The notes under the pieces were generated by a model. The model was not told the origin of the DNA. It did not search any database and worked only from the letters and a program-made list of their open reading frames with translations. A program made the position numbers and the translations under genes. Positions 9,346-21,172 of a stretch of DNA of 64,000 nt are shown here, piece after piece; within the stretch, counting starts at the first letter, position 1, and each line of letters begins with the position of its first letter. This DNA comes from Oncomelania hupensis (Eukaryota; Mollusca; Gastropoda; Littorinimorpha; Pomatiopsidae): positions 13,257,022 to 13,321,021 of the forward strand of contig CM072513.1 in assembly GCA_036898135.1 (NCBI GenBank), given 5' to 3'.

Positions 9346-9765
9346 CAGCAAACCATTTGTGTATTGAGCTGAGAGATTACGTTTTCTGGCCGACAGGACA
9401 GTTCCGTTGTGCGCCATTAGCTGGGAATTAATCATGACGAAAGTGCCCACTGTCGGGAATTTTAGTATTTACGGACTTTAAATAGAGAAAACGTGTAATG
9501 CTTCTGTTTTATCAAAGCCTATTAATGCCCGTGCACTTCTCTAAATCTGTTTGTGTCTGGTCCTCTTTCACTCCCTTTGTCTGCTTCCCTCTGTGAGTGC
9601 GTGCGTGCGTGCGTGCGCGTATTGGTCTTGTGATGGCTATCTCCCTGTTTTACACCACATGAAGATTCGTTTTGTAAGTGTAGCAGAGCGGAGTATTGGA
9701 CTCCCGTCTCTCGGCCACGACCTTGAGAACACGGGCCCAAACGAGCTGTTATTTTTATATTATCC
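9346..9765. other. Intron sequence, little recognised
   Basis: No gene. Near 9640-9660 ATCTCCCTGTTTTACACCAC is repeated in similar form at 9988-10008, so parts belong to a dispersed repeat, probably a SINE body. The 130-codon minus-strand frame covers SINE sequence and is not a gene. Confidence 0.4.
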
Positions 9766-9970
9766 CTCGTAAGAAGTGGATAGGTCGCCGGTTTCCTATG
9801 CCGAAGGTCGCGGGTTCGATTCCCGCAAGGGGCGAACGTATGTGACTTAGGTACGAGACTATTGAGGTCACCGAGGGTTTTCTCCGGGCACTCCGGTTTC
9901 CTCCCTCCCTTCAATAATGGTACAGGATGCAGTCAATATAAAAATTTCAAAAATAAAAATTAGATTTTCT
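9766..9970 (+). mobile_element. tRNA-derived SINE, second family
   Basis: tRNA-like segment with an excellent box B (GGTTCGATTCC, 9813-9823), preceded by GTGGATAGG and CCTATGCCGAAGGTCGC as in an Arg-type tRNA, with a damaged box A. It is followed by the body GAGGGTTTTCTCCGGGCACT and CCGGTTTCCTCCC, a block typical of metazoan tRNA SINEs. It ends in AT-rich sequence at about 9965. Confidence 0.75.
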
Positions 9971-10049
9971 TCCTTATTCTAATAGCGATCTCCCTGCCTT
10001 TACACCACCTGTTTGAGTTATGTATGTGTATTTGGTGTGTGTGAGGGTA

Positions 10050-10127
10050 AATGAGACAGGTGAGCGTGTATGTTGGTATAGATCGCCGCGCTTTGAGCCT
10101 TGGGGAAAAGCGCGTTCATAGCATCCT

Positions 10128-10180
<53 letters not shown>

Positions 10181-10186
10181 AGAAGG
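10050..10186 (+). mobile_element. SINE 3' end with (TTA)n tail
   Basis: GTGAGCGTGTATGTTGG and GATCGCCGCGCTTTGA, then GGGGAAAAGCGCG, end in a 57-bp ATT microsatellite (10123-10180). The same first two blocks recur at 10541-10585, so this is a repeat family. The open frames on both strands here are the microsatellite. Confidence 0.65.
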
Positions 10187-10535
10187 ACATAAAATATATT
10201 TGCCCTGCAAGGCGGCGATGCGTGTTGGTAGTAAACAGTGTTTCCGGCTACTAGTGCCACGACACTTCACACAAGTCGCTGCCACCGACCTGCATAAAAT
10301 GCCTGCCGACAATGTAGTCCTGCTCACCAAAAAAAAGCAGAAGACGAATGGTCAGCCGGGGAGAACAAATGTCATGTGACGTCGCCTTGTCCCGCATAAC
10401 CCAATGGCCACACCAAGGGATTCTGCACAGCAGGAGCCACCCAAGGCCAGTCTAACCAAGAAATGCAAGGTAGACAACTTCTCTCCCAAGCTTGAACCAG
10501 TCGCCTCCACTCCGCCACATATGTAAAAGTGTGTA

Positions 10536-10605
10536 ACATGTGAGCGTGTATGCTGGTTACAGATCGCCGCGCTTTGAATCTGATTGAAAAATAAGGTGCG
10601 TAAAT

Positions 10606-10672
<67 letters not shown>

Positions 10673-10680
10673 CCATTCTT
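10536..10680 (+). mobile_element. SINE 3' end with (ATC)n tail
   Basis: GTGAGCGTGTATGCTGGTTA and GATCGCCGCGCTTTGAA match the unit at 10050-10100; the tail is a 70-bp ATC trinucleotide array (10604-10671). Between the two SINE ends (10187-10535) I see no feature. Confidence 0.6.
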
Positions 10681-11940
10681 ATGATTATTATTATTAAGAG
10701 TGTATTTGTTAATAATTGTGCTGTTACTCCATGTTCGTCACTCCCCTTTTTACCGCCCCTCTTCCCACCAACCCTTTGGTCAAATGTCTTTAAATGTTAC
10801 GTTTGATGATGACTTAGACTAGGGGCAGAATAGGGAACATCACTGGCAATGGTAAGGCGGATGTTCTCCATGACACAAAACGAAACTGGAACTAGGTGCA
10901 AACTTCCTGGTACAAGTCCGTTCACCACAGGGACGTCTTGCAGAAATGGTCTACAACGCTACATCCAACACGGAAACTATCAAGGATAATCCGACTCAGC
11001 ACGAGACAACAGGTCAAGCATTACACGCACAACGCTACAATCTTCAAATGCTCGGCTTGACACTGCGTAACTGAGAATGGCCGAGGATTGCGTCTGCTTT
11101 CACTTGTGCCAGGTATTGGGCCAGTCTCACACACGACCTGTGGCAGGCCTCTACAAATCTGGAAGTGTGCAGTGACACAACGCCCCGGGCAGAACAGACA
11201 TGCATACGAAAATTAATTTAGCAGGCCGATGGATCCATCCAGACGGAGTCCACGGCTTGCGCAACATCACAACGGACGTTCGCTTGATTTACGTCAAGTG
11301 GTAAACCTTGTATTTGCAGGAATGTATCTCTGATATTGGCCGTACATCATCTACAAACATGGACCCTATTTATGGTCACGTGCCAGACGCATAGGCTGAG
11401 AAAAAATTAAGTCTGGGGCTAACCCGGGACAAAACTATCGCTCATAACGAATTATGTATTTGTGTATTTATGTATTTATTTATTTATCAACTCCCCCCTC
11501 CCCCCTTTCAACCCACTCCCTCTTCCGTTTGGACATTCCATCCAGCCTTGGACGCAACATGGAACAGTGGACATCCTGTCTCCTAAACAGTTCATTCCAA
11601 TCATCCAACTCACTGTTCGCTTCTTAAGGAACTGAGGACAGTGCATTCAACAGGCACCTTTGAGACACACCTCCCCACAGTGCCGGAAGACCGGTAGATA
11701 AATAGCAACATGCAATCAGCTTCCTCTCCTCACTGGCTTCCCATGAATGTAATGAAGTACGTTCATTGTAGCAACTGTCGTTCCATTAACTTTACAACAG
11801 CGCCGCACATACCGAAGTACGTTGTGATAAATGTCATACAATTAACGTTAACACCTTGCACAAATTATTCAGTGCATGGGAAATGGGAGGCACTCAACGG
11901 ATGTCGTAGTACTGGCTCCATTTGTTAGTCACTTATCCCA
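10681..11940. other. Intron sequence, nothing recognised
   Basis: 1.26 kb without credible frames, tRNA-like boxes or long repeats. A short (TATT)n run lies at about 11455-11487. Confidence 0.4.
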
Positions 11941-11943
11941 CAT

Positions 11944-12906
11944 CGGTAGTACTCCCTCTTCTATACACTAACCCTCACCCTATGACACCTCCCTCTGTTG
12001 TATTCCTTAACCCCCACCCTACGACACCTCTGTAATACTCCCTCTGTTGTATTTCTAACCCTCACCATACGACACCTCTGTAATACTCCCTCTGTTGCAT
12101 TTCTAACCCTCACCCTACCACACCTCTGTAGTACTCCCTCTGTTGTATTTCTAACCCTCACCATACGACACCTCTGTAGTACTCCCTCTGTTGTATTTCT
12201 AACCCTCACCATACGACACCTCTGTAATACTCCCTCTGTTGCATTTCTAACCCTCACCCTACCACACCTCTGTAGTACTCCCTCTGTTGTATTTCTAACC
12301 CTCACCATACGACACCTCTGTAGTACTCCCTCTGTTGTATTTCTAACCCTCACCATACGACACCTCTGTAATACTCCCTCTGTTGCATTTCTAACCCTCA
12401 CCCTACCACACCTCTGTAGTACTCCCTCTGTTGTATTTCTAACCCTCACCATACGACACCTCTGTAGTACTCCCTCTGTTGTATTTCTAACCCTCACCCT
12501 ACGACACCTCTGTAATACTCCCTCTGTTGTATTTCTAACCCTCACCCTACGACACCTCTGTAATACTCCTTCTGTTGTATTTCTAACCCTCACCCTACGA
12601 CACCTCTGTAATACTCCCTCTGTTGTATTTCTAACCCTCACCCTACGACACCTCTGTAATACTCCCTCTGTTGTATTTCTAACCCTCACCCTATGACACC
12701 TTTGTAATACTCCCTCTGTTGTATTTCTAACCCTCACCCTACGATACCTCTGTAGTACTCCCCCTGTTGTATTCAATAAACCTCACCCTACGATAACTCT
12801 GTAGTACTCCCCCTGTTGTATTCCCTAAACCTCACCCTACGATACCTCTGTAGTACTCCCCCTGTTGTATTCCCTAAACCTCACCCTACGACACCTCTGT
12901 AGTACT
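11944..12906. repeat. 48-bp minisatellite, left part (~20 copies)
   Basis: Units hold CTCTGTTGTATTTCTAACCC, TCACCCTACGACACC and TCTGTAATACT, with C/T and A/G variants. Because 48 is a multiple of three and the unit has no stop in some frames, it gives long frames on both strands (271 codons minus, 232 plus); they are mirror products of the repeat. The array resumes at 14127 after the inserted LTR. Confidence 0.95.
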
Positions 12907-14126
12907 TGTCGTGAGATGACTAGTTTTACTCTGCTTATTTTAATATTTAGCTTGGTTAGTCTATGTAATCTTAGAATTTCAAAGTTAGGCAGCAGACGAT
13001 GGAAGTAATCAAGCGTAGCAGTAGCATACTGCCGATTACACACAGTGGCTGTGGACCCTAGCTCAGGCAATGACATCATCGCAATTACATTAGGTAAGTC
13101 AGTTATCCGCCAATGAAAACACAGCTTAGAAGAGGCTCAACGAGGTCTGACTACTTCGAATGTAGAGAAGAACCGGCAGTCGTGTTCAAACCAAGGAAGA
13201 GTTAAGAGCTACACAGGAGCAGTAGTTCTCTCCAAGAAAGACTAGGACGCAGTACTTGTGTAAATCCGAATTCACTCAAGTAGCCACTGGCCTGATATTG
13301 TCACGAAGACGAACAGGCGTTCTGTAGTGCGCCCAACACTGCCTCAGACGAAACCACGTCGACGCATTAGTTGGCTGCAGCGGTATCCCCAGCATTGTGC
13401 GAGGAAAGCCAACCAGTCTACCCACAGGGAAGAAACAAGAACAAGACAACACCGTTGTCAGGAAACCGACTACAGCACAGCACGCCAGACACACAGTTAA
13501 GTCTATAGTCGTGTGTGCCCAAAAAACTGAGAGCTCACACCGACTCAACCAAAGCTTTTAGGTTTTGAATATAAATAGCTTTGCCAGTACTCTTCCTTCC
13601 TATCCTTTCACTGAAAGGGAGGGTGTAGGCAAGCTATAAATAGCCCGCAGCCAGCAAAATGTGGGATAACCTAAGAGTGCTGCTCACATAGGCATTGAGC
13701 TGCTGTGAGCTACAGGACCACAGTAGTCCACTTCTCATGAACTATAACATCCAGTGCCCAAGGATGAACTATTAGCTGCATAGACTATCAGCGATCGAAT
13801 TATTCACAGTGACTATTTAACGTTTAAGGTAGATTAGTACTTAGAAAATCTTGTATAGAGTAGAAGAAATAAATGTGTGATGTTTAACTGTTATCAAGTG
13901 GCTGGACTACATATGATTCATAGCCGTGTGAAAGCTAGTGTGACAGTAATCTTTTACCATTTTTCTATCTATCTCTGTAACCCAGCCTTAACACAGACCG
14001 AGCTAAATAAATAAATTTATTATAGTAATCCACAGGGTGACGAACTAGCAGTTCCCATAGGATAAAGCGTGAGGTTTACATCATTCCATTGTGCAGAGCC
14101 CAGCAACCCATAAAACCCACGTGACA
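12907..14126 (+). mobile_element. Solo LTR, 1,220 bp, with 5-bp target duplication
   Basis: Begins TGTCGTGAGATG and ends CCCACGTGACA, the TG...CA ends of an LTR, and is flanked by GTACT on both sides (12902-12906 and 14127-14131). It interrupts the 48-bp minisatellite, which makes the borders unambiguous. Inside are two TATA-like boxes, TATAAATAG at 13570-13578 and 13635-13643, lying in a hairpin-forming pair (ATAAATAGCTTTGCC against GGCAAGCTATAAATAG), and AATAAA at 13868. No internal gag-pol is left, so the copy arose by LTR-LTR recombination. Family (Gypsy or BEL/Pao) cannot be told. The 80- and 90-codon frames inside are not genes. Confidence 0.88.
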
Positions 14127-14335
14127 GTACTCTCCCTGTTGTATTCCCTAAACCTCACCCTACGACACCTCTGTAGTACTCTCCCTGTTGTATTCCCTAA
14201 ACCTCACCCTACGACACCTCTGTAGTACTCCCCCTGTTGTATTCCCTAAACCTCACCCTACGACATCTCTGTAATACTCCCTCTGTTGTATTCCCTAAAC
14301 CTCACCCTACGATACCTCGCACACCATACAATCTA
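14127..14335. repeat. 48-bp minisatellite, right part
   Basis: Four further units of the 11944-12906 array (CTGTTGTATTCCCTAAACC, TCACCCTACGACACC). The variant with TTCCCTAAACC also forms the last units before the LTR (from about 12768), so the LTR inserted into one sub-block of the array. Confidence 0.93.
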
Positions 14336-14880
14336 GTCAGGGTAACACGAACTGCAGTGACCCAGTGACATTGTTCTGCACCGACAACCCTGTCACTGTG
14401 TCAATGCAAGCCCACTGAAGGACCTACGTGCTTCAAACGCTCGCTCCTGTCACCCCACCTCAATATCGCCACAGCCCGCTCTAACAAAGGGCTAAATAGG
14501 ATAAAGTGGATGATAGCACTGTCCGTCATGCAGCACGTATCTGTCGGTTTGAACCTTCAGCTGCTCTTTGAAGTGGTAAGTGCGCTATATACACGCAATT
14601 CTTTCCTGCTTTACTTCTTTTTTTTTTTTAACTTCGAAAACACTTCAAACGTCGAAGTGCATGTTTTACCAAAGGTGTCCCTTTAAGGACCAGAAAGTTT
14701 TTTTCAATAACCTTACAAATAATATTATAGGTTTTCATTGTGTACAAGTCACCAATGGGCAGGAACACATGTTTGTAGGACAACAAAGTGGTTTGGGCAC
14801 GCTTGTCAGATGACCGTAGTTTGCAGGGTAGACTGGCTTCGGTTCATGGTATGTTCTAACCACTACCACTTCTTTACAGC
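14336..14880. other. Intron sequence, possible SINE remnant
   Basis: Only GAACCTTCAGCTGCTCTTTG...AAGTGCGCTATATACACGCA (14553-14600) recalls a SINE 3' end. The 77-codon plus-strand frame at 14580-14813 has no recognisable product. Confidence 0.3.
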
Positions 14881-14885
14881 CTAGG

Positions 14886-15150
14886 TCAGTAAGTAGTAAA
14901 GGTGTACTGTAGTCTTTCGGTTGTTGGAGATCTCCCTTTTCTCTGGCCCAGCTTATTGACGGCGATGTTTATCTCTTCTCCCTCGCTACCACCTTCGCCG
15001 GTTCTAAACAGAGCTTGATACCATTTTACAGCTGGGTGAAGTGCGTGTGTTGAGCGCTTATCTCTTTGTGTCGTTTGGTGGTTGCCAAGTATGGTCTCCC
15101 ATCTAAGTATTAACTGCGCTTGACGTTGCTTGACAAAACAAGTATATCGC
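14886..15150 (-). mobile_element. 5S rRNA-derived SINE
   Basis: On the minus strand, from about 15140, AAGCAACGTC, then GTTAATACTTAGATGGGAGA and CC follow the order of the 5S rRNA 3' half: AAGCAGCGTC, GTTAGTACTTGGATGGGAGACC, including the polymerase III box C (complement at 15093-15103). Downstream, CACCCAGCTGTAAAATGG is a common SINE body motif. The 5' half of the 5S sequence is diverged or lost. A true 5S gene is excluded by these gaps. Confidence 0.7.
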
Positions 15151-15179
15151 GCGTGTGCCAAAGCCACTATTAATCTGCG

Positions 15180-16368
15180 CCATCCTGGGTATCAGCAACA
15201 CAATACTGACATGGCCAAAGACGAGTACTAAAGCTTACACAACGCACCTACAAAGTGTAGCCTATATTAGATCTACAATTACGGCGCCGTAACATGAAAC
15301 AGCCACAGCATGTCACTAGAAGTTGGCACTGCACGTGCAAAGTCTCCACACCGCATGTGAAAAGCTTAGTTCAGAAGTACAGTTTAACGTAGAAATTAGG
15401 GAAAAGCTGGCATTTGGGTGACTTTCAGCCTTCACACAGGCGCCACTACACAGTCGCTGTCTGTCCTGATCCTATTACGTCAAGATCTCTCGGGGGATCC
15501 AAACAAACCGACATAAAATCAGTCAAGATGGGCGGCGATAGGATAACGCTGTTGTCGACGCCAATGTTGAGATAGGGGCTGATGGTAGTAGTGGTAGACT
15601 GATTATCGATTATAGGGTCATACCGCGGACCTACAATCCTGGACTCACGTCTTGCCAGAATTTCTCTTCCTGAAACGTTACTATTTGCACATCAGTAAGC
15701 CTCGAATATGATAGTCAACATAGGTCTAATATAACTTGTAATACTGGAGACGGAAGAGCAAAGGGAAAATGTCGCTGAAGACTTGCTTGATGTTTGTTTT
15801 TTGCATGTAAGAAAAGCACAGCGTTTGCGCGTCGCACTAATCTACTTATAGTAGGATATTTTACACTACCGCGACTAGACAGCCAATTTTTCTCTTTAAC
15901 ATAACTACAAGTGCCCGTGGTTGTGCAGAAAGCGAGCGGACAGTCTACAATACACATATGTCCACGGCCACCCCAACGTTAAGAAGATGCCTTTGCAGTC
16001 TGGTCTGTCAATGCTCTCCCTTTTCATAGTATCCTGTACTATAGTGCCTATTGTATTATTTCATTTCCTACACTTCCCTCATTATCTGATTATCGCAGCC
16101 AGGTCACATACACATACCCATAAATTTCCTTCACTCTCTACTGCCCCTCTCTGTCTGATCAGCGTTCTCCTTTCGTAAGGATACAGTTCTCTATCATGTT
16201 TATCATCAACTCTCCAATCATCAGATCAACGCAGACAAAAGCCACTCTCTGATCGCCCGATGAGCACTGTTCACTTTTTAAAATTCTCTTCGCCATAATT
16301 TATAAACTGTGTCTCCACTCACCCCCACCCCCTCTTTCGGTTTCTCCTTCCGACATTTTCTTATCCCT
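15180..16368. other. Intron sequence, nothing recognised
   Basis: 1.2 kb with only short frames (80-85 codons at 15715-15957 and 15921-16178) that show no domain. Confidence 0.4.
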
Positions 16369-16369
16369 T

Positions 16370-18252
16370 TGTTTTCTACACGTCTCTATTACAACCACAA
16401 CAATCTCTGTGTTTCCTACACGTCTCTATTACAACCACAACAATCTGTTTTCTACACGTCTCTATTACAACCACAACAATCTGTTTCCTACACGTCTCTA
16501 TTACAACTACAACAATCTGTTTCCTACACGTCTCTATTACAACCACAACAATCTCTGTGTTTCCTACACGTCTCTATTACAACCACAACAATTTGTTTCC
16601 TACACGTCTCTATTACAACTACAACAATCTGTTTCCTACACGTTCCTATTACAACCACAACAATCTGTTTCCTACACGTCTCTATTACAACCACAACAAT
16701 CTGTTTCCTACACGTCTCTATTACAGCCACAACAATCTGTTTCCTACACGTCTCTATTACAACTACAACAATCTGTTTCCTACACGTCTCTATTACAGCC
16801 ACAACAATTTCTGTTTTCTACACGTCTCTATTACAACCACAACAATCTGTTTCCTACACCTCCCTATTACAACCACAACAATCTCTGTTTTCTACACGTC
16901 TCTATTACAACCACAACAATCTGTTTCCTAAACGTCTCTATTACAAGCACAACAATCTGTTTCCTACACGTCTCTATTACAACTACAACAATTTCTGTTT
17001 CCTACACGTCTCTATTACAACTACAACAATCTCTGTGTTTCCTAAACGTCTCTATTACAACCACAACAATCTGTTTCCTACACGTCTCTATTACAACCAC
17101 AACAATCTCTGTGTTTCCTAAACGTCTCTATTACAACCACAATAATCTGTTTTCTACACGTCTCTATTACAACCACAACAATCCGTTTCTTTAACGTCTC
17201 TATTACAACCACAATAATCTGTTTCCTACACCTCTCTATTACAACCACAATAATCTGTTTCCTACACCTCTCTATTACAACCACAACAATCTGTTTCCTA
17301 CACGTCTCTATTACAACCACAACAATCTCTGTTTTCTACACGTCTCTATTACAACCACAACAATCTGTTTCCTAAACGTCTCTATTACAACCACAACAAT
17401 CTGTTTCCTACACGTCTCTATTACAACCGCAACAATCTCTGTGTTTCCTACACGTCTCTATTACAACCACAACAATCTCTGTGTTTCCTACACGTCTCTA
17501 TTACAACCACAACAATCTGTTTCCTACACGTCTCTGTTACAACTACAACAATCTGTTTCCCTAACGTCTGTATTACAACCACAACAATCTCTGTGTTTCC
17601 TACATGTCTCTATTACAACCACAACAATCTGTTTCCTAAACGTCTCTATTACAACCACAACAATCTGTTTCCTACACACGTCCCTATTACATTTACGACC
17701 ACAACAATCTGTTTCCTACACGTCTCTATTACAACCATAACAATCTCGGTGTTTCTTACACGTCTCTATTACAACCACAACAATCTGTTTCCTACACGTC
17801 TCTATTACAACCACAACAATCTGTTTCCAAAACGTCTCTATTACAACCACAACAATCTGTTTCCAAAGCGTCTCTATTACATCCACAACAATCTGTTTCC
17901 TTCACGTCTCTATTACAACTACAACAATCTGTAAACTTTCCTACACGTCCATGTTACATCCACAACAATCTGTTTCCTACACGTCTCTACTACAACCACA
18001 ACAATCTGTTTCCTACACGTCTCTATTACAACTACAACAATCTGTTTCCTACACGTCTCTATTACAACTACAACAATCTGTTTCCTACACGTCTCTATTA
18101 CAACCACAATAATCTGTTTCCTACACGTCTCTATTACAACCACAACAATCTCTGTTTTCTACACGTCTCTATTACAACCACAACAATCTGTTTCCTACAC
18201 GTCTCTATTACAACCACAACAATCTGTTTCCCAAACGCCCCTATTACAACCA
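16370..18252. repeat. 36-bp minisatellite, ~52 copies
   Basis: Units of 36 bp (12 codons) with CTGTTTCCTACACGTCTCTA and TTACAACCACAACAAT; some carry 2-4 extra bases (CTCTGTG). As 36 is a multiple of three, several long frames appear in all plus frames (270 and 261 codons) and on the minus strand; frame jumps at the 38- and 40-bp variants show that no frame is protected. Not a gene. Confidence 0.96.
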
Positions 18253-18840
18253 CCAACAGTCTTTGTGGTAGTCCGATCAGCACTATTAAATTCTTAGTCG
18301 CTTCCATCTATTTTGTGCATTCCATCATCTTTTCACTGTCTTGCTGCGCCACAGACAAGGCATTAACTGTCATTTGCATCAATCTCCTATACTCACCATC
18401 TCCTCTACCCTTCTCAGTCTTACTACTTGATTCCGATTATTTCTCCTGACATTTGTATCCGATAATCCACCAACATTCATTGCGTATCCCCCCCCCTGTT
18501 CCCCTCTCTTACTCTCACACTCTTCCTTCCCTCCATCCCTTACTCTGACTCTCTGCAATGACCCATGGTCATCAAATGGGACGGAGTTTTAGCTCGCTTT
18601 CTGAGCAAACTTTCACTTTAAAAAAATTCATCGTCTTCGCAAACGACTTAGCTCTTATTTATTACATAAGACTCCAGCGACTCGTTTTTCAGATAGCGTG
18701 ACGTAGATCTCTGCAAGTAGTCGAATGTTGTAGGATTATACTAGCCGTGCTGCTCCATGAGTGCTAAGACTACTGGAAGTACGAAATCAAGAAAAAGAGA
18801 ACGCTGACTAGTTTTGGCCTTTATACGCGAAGATGAGAGG
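18253..18840. other. Intron sequence, nothing recognised
   Basis: Pyrimidine-rich start (C run near 18489), then ordinary sequence without features. Confidence 0.4.
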
Positions 18841-19242
18841 TTTAGATCATTTGAACTGTTAGATCATTTGAACTGTTGCCCTCAGGTCGGAGGTTTAGAA
18901 CCCCGGCCTGGAAAAAGAAACTTGTATGGCCACTCTTATGAACCAAGTGCAATCCGCATCTTAAATTTAAGCAAACTGTAATACCCCCAGTTGCCTACAT
19001 TTTTTTTCTTCTGTGTACTGTGATGATGAAATGTATTATGATGTGAGTTGTGCAATGAAGTAAGCTATTTGTTATGCGTATGATTGTCTTAATTAATGTT
19101 TTATATAACAAAAACTGTATAGTGTTAATATTTCTTTTAGTTTTTAATCTTTCCATCTTAGTCTTTATGCTACTAAAGACTAATTTCCATGTTATTGTAT
19201 TTTAACTATGGACAATAAAGATTCGTATTCGTATTCGTATTT
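18841..19242 (+). mobile_element. Degenerate tRNA-SINE or LINE 3' end with (ATTCGT)n tail
   Basis: Near 18891 a box-B-like GGTTTAGAACCCC is seen. The far end is GGACAATAAAGATTCGTATT (19210-19229), a poly(A)-signal-like AATAAA followed by a hexamer tail (ATTCGT)n, as left by target-primed reverse transcription. GATCATTTGAACTGTT occurs twice in tandem at 18845-18880. The middle is AT-rich without coding capacity. Confidence 0.5.
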
Positions 19243-19685
19243 TCTAGGTCCATTTGCTATTTGGGCCTGTTTCATCAACTTTATAATGTTTTGCTATCTG
19301 CTAATCTCTAACTCTTCTATGTTGTATATCTTGTTATTGTTGTTGTGTTTGTTTTTTTTTTGTGTGTTTTTTTTTCACTATTATACTCCTCCTCTTTCTC
19401 GTGGTTTTGCCTTGGTCCACACAGCCTACGGTGTCCCAACCCCGATCAACCCGCCTCTTCTTCATCTTCTTCCTGCTTCTCTTTCTCCATGTAATGACAT
19501 CCAGTTTTCCCTCTTCCTTCTTCTTTCTTGTTGTTCGACCGACAGTAATATCTCCTCCTGTTAGTGATCAATTCTCTTCTCCTCTTCTCCCGGTGGTTGC
19601 AAGTAATGATCAATCATTGGCCACGATAGTGAAATAAGACATCACTCACTTGCCAAAACAACACTCTACCCTTCTGTAGGCTCCT
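19243..19685. other. Intron sequence, T/C-rich
   Basis: Low-complexity TTCTTC tracts on the plus strand give frames of 91-118 codons rich in Phe, Leu and Ser. No domain is visible. Confidence 0.4.
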
Positions 19686-20168
19686 TTTCGCCCCATTCCT
19701 TTTCTAACGCTCTACCACACAGCAGCAGTAAACATTTATTTTCTAACGCTCTACAACACAGCAGCAGTAAACATTCCTTTTCTAACGCTCTACCACACAG
19801 CAGCAGTAAACATTCCTTTTCTAACGCTCTACCACACAGCAGCAGTAAACATTCCTTTTCTAACGCTCTACCACACAGAAGCAGTAAACATTTCTTTTCT
19901 AACGCTCTACCACACAGCGGCAGTAAACATTTCTTTTCTAACGCTCTACCACACAGCGGCAGTAAACATTCCTTTTCTAACGCTCTACCACACAGCGGCA
20001 GTAAACATTCCTTTTCTAACGCTTTACCACACAGCAGCAGTAAACATTTCTTTTCTAACGCTCTACCACACAGCAGCAGTAAACATTTCTTTTCTAACGC
20101 TCTACCACACAGCAGCAGTAAACATTTATTTTCTAACGCTCTACCAAACAGCAGTAGTAAACATTTCT
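19686..20168. repeat. 39-bp minisatellite, ~12 copies
   Basis: Units contain TTCTAACGCTCTACCACACA, GCAGCAGTAAACATT. 39 bp equals 13 codons, which makes the 254-codon minus-strand frame with CLLLLCGRALEK repeats. The frame continues past the array without homology, so I treat it as an artefact. Confidence 0.95.
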
Positions 20169-20295
20169 CCTTCTCCTGCTTTTTCATCCACACCGTATTG
20201 TTCAAATATTTATCATCGTTAGAGGTGATGTTTTTATCATTTTTTACGATGTTTAGCTGTTTTATCTCATAATGTTTTATCACACTGTTTAGATT

Positions 20296-20402
20296 ATTTA
20301 CCCTTGCCAGCGTACAATGTGTGTATGCGTGCCAGCGCTTAGAGCAAGATTTTAAGTTTGGTTTTGCGCTATCAAAAAATAAATGTATAATTATTATTAT
20401 TG
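20296..20402 (+). mobile_element. SINE 3' fragment
   Basis: CCAGCGCTTAGAGCAAG and TTGCGCTATCAAAAAATAAA followed by ATTATTATTATT match the 3' end logic (AGCGCCT..., GCGCTATAA, then AAT/ATT) of the window's tRNA-SINEs. Confidence 0.55.
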
Positions 20403-20905
20403 ACGGTGCATAATTGAACCCTCGGATCAAACAGCTATCTAGATGTCACAATTATTTTTATTGTTTGTCCTCTTTCTCTCTCTCTGTTTGACTGCGTGCC
20501 ATTCAATGCGCCTTAGGTGGAGTGTGGAGATGTAGCAGCTGTACCAAGTCACACTCCCATATTCCACCATTCGTTACCATACTGATTTACCCATGAAGTT
20601 CATATACTCTTTAACTGCCGCCCCTTAGTTAAACACTGCAGCAAACCCCGCCGGCCTTGTGGTTAGTTGATTTATTGATGAATGGATTGATTGAACCTAC
20701 AGGTCCTATAATCACCCTTGCGCTTCTTTCCATCCCCGTGTCTTATGCACCGTCACCAGCTTTGTTTGACTGCCCACAAATCAATCAATGTTTCCACACC
20801 ATTACCCTCAGAGGTCAGCACAGTCAACACCATCTTCATCAGCAGTAGCAGCAGCGGTGGCGGCAAGATTACCATTATCATAATCAACATGAACAGCAGC
20901 AAATG
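20403..20905. other. Intron sequence, nothing recognised
   Basis: No credible gene. The 63-codon frame at 20657 has no recognisable domain. Confidence 0.4.
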
Positions 20906-20925
20906 TCGTCGTCGTCGTCGTCATT

Positions 20926-21002
<77 letters not shown>
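20906..21002. repeat. (CGT)n-(CAT)n microsatellite
   Basis: Five CGT units followed by about 25 CAT units; poly-His (plus) and poly-Met (minus) frames here are artefacts. Confidence 0.97.
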
Positions 21003-21065
21003 AAGTGGCAGCAGCAACAGTAACAGCAAGCTATGGTGCCAACAGCGGTAGCATCGCCAACATTA

Positions 21066-21172
21066 AGCCTATTTAGTATTATTAGTGCATGCCTGGGGTT
21101 CATTGACCTGGTGCGTTCACACCTCTTTCAGCTGGGGAGAAGCGCTATGAAAGGAGATTGCGCCACATACAT
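21066..21172 (+). mobile_element. SINE 3' fragment (weak)
   Basis: GCATGCCTGGGGTTCATTG and CAGCTGGGGAGAAGCGCTAT resemble the SINE 3' module GGAAAAGCGCTATA. No tail remains. Confidence 0.35.

Noticed and set aside
9522..9914. 130-codon minus frame
   Set aside because: Spans a tRNA-SINE (box B at 9813) and low-complexity GCGT sequence.
11961..12776. 271-codon minus-strand and 232-codon plus-strand frames
   Set aside because: Both are translations of the same 48-bp minisatellite (16 codons per unit, no stop); no start context, no non-repeat domain, and both strands are open equally.
11944..14330. Interstitial telomere repeat because of CTAACCCTCACCCTA in each unit
   Set aside because: Only two telomere-like words per 48-bp unit, the rest unrelated; the resemblance is probably chance.
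16309..17194. 270- and 261-codon frames with LLQPQQSVSYTS-type repeats
   Set aside because: 36-bp minisatellite; frame changes at 38/40-bp variants are not avoided, so no selection for coding.
19666..20430. 254-codon frame with CLLLLCGRALEK repeats
   Set aside because: 39-bp minisatellite; the extension beyond the repeat has no homology that I recognise.
20718..21029. Poly-His protein
   Set aside because: CAT microsatellite.
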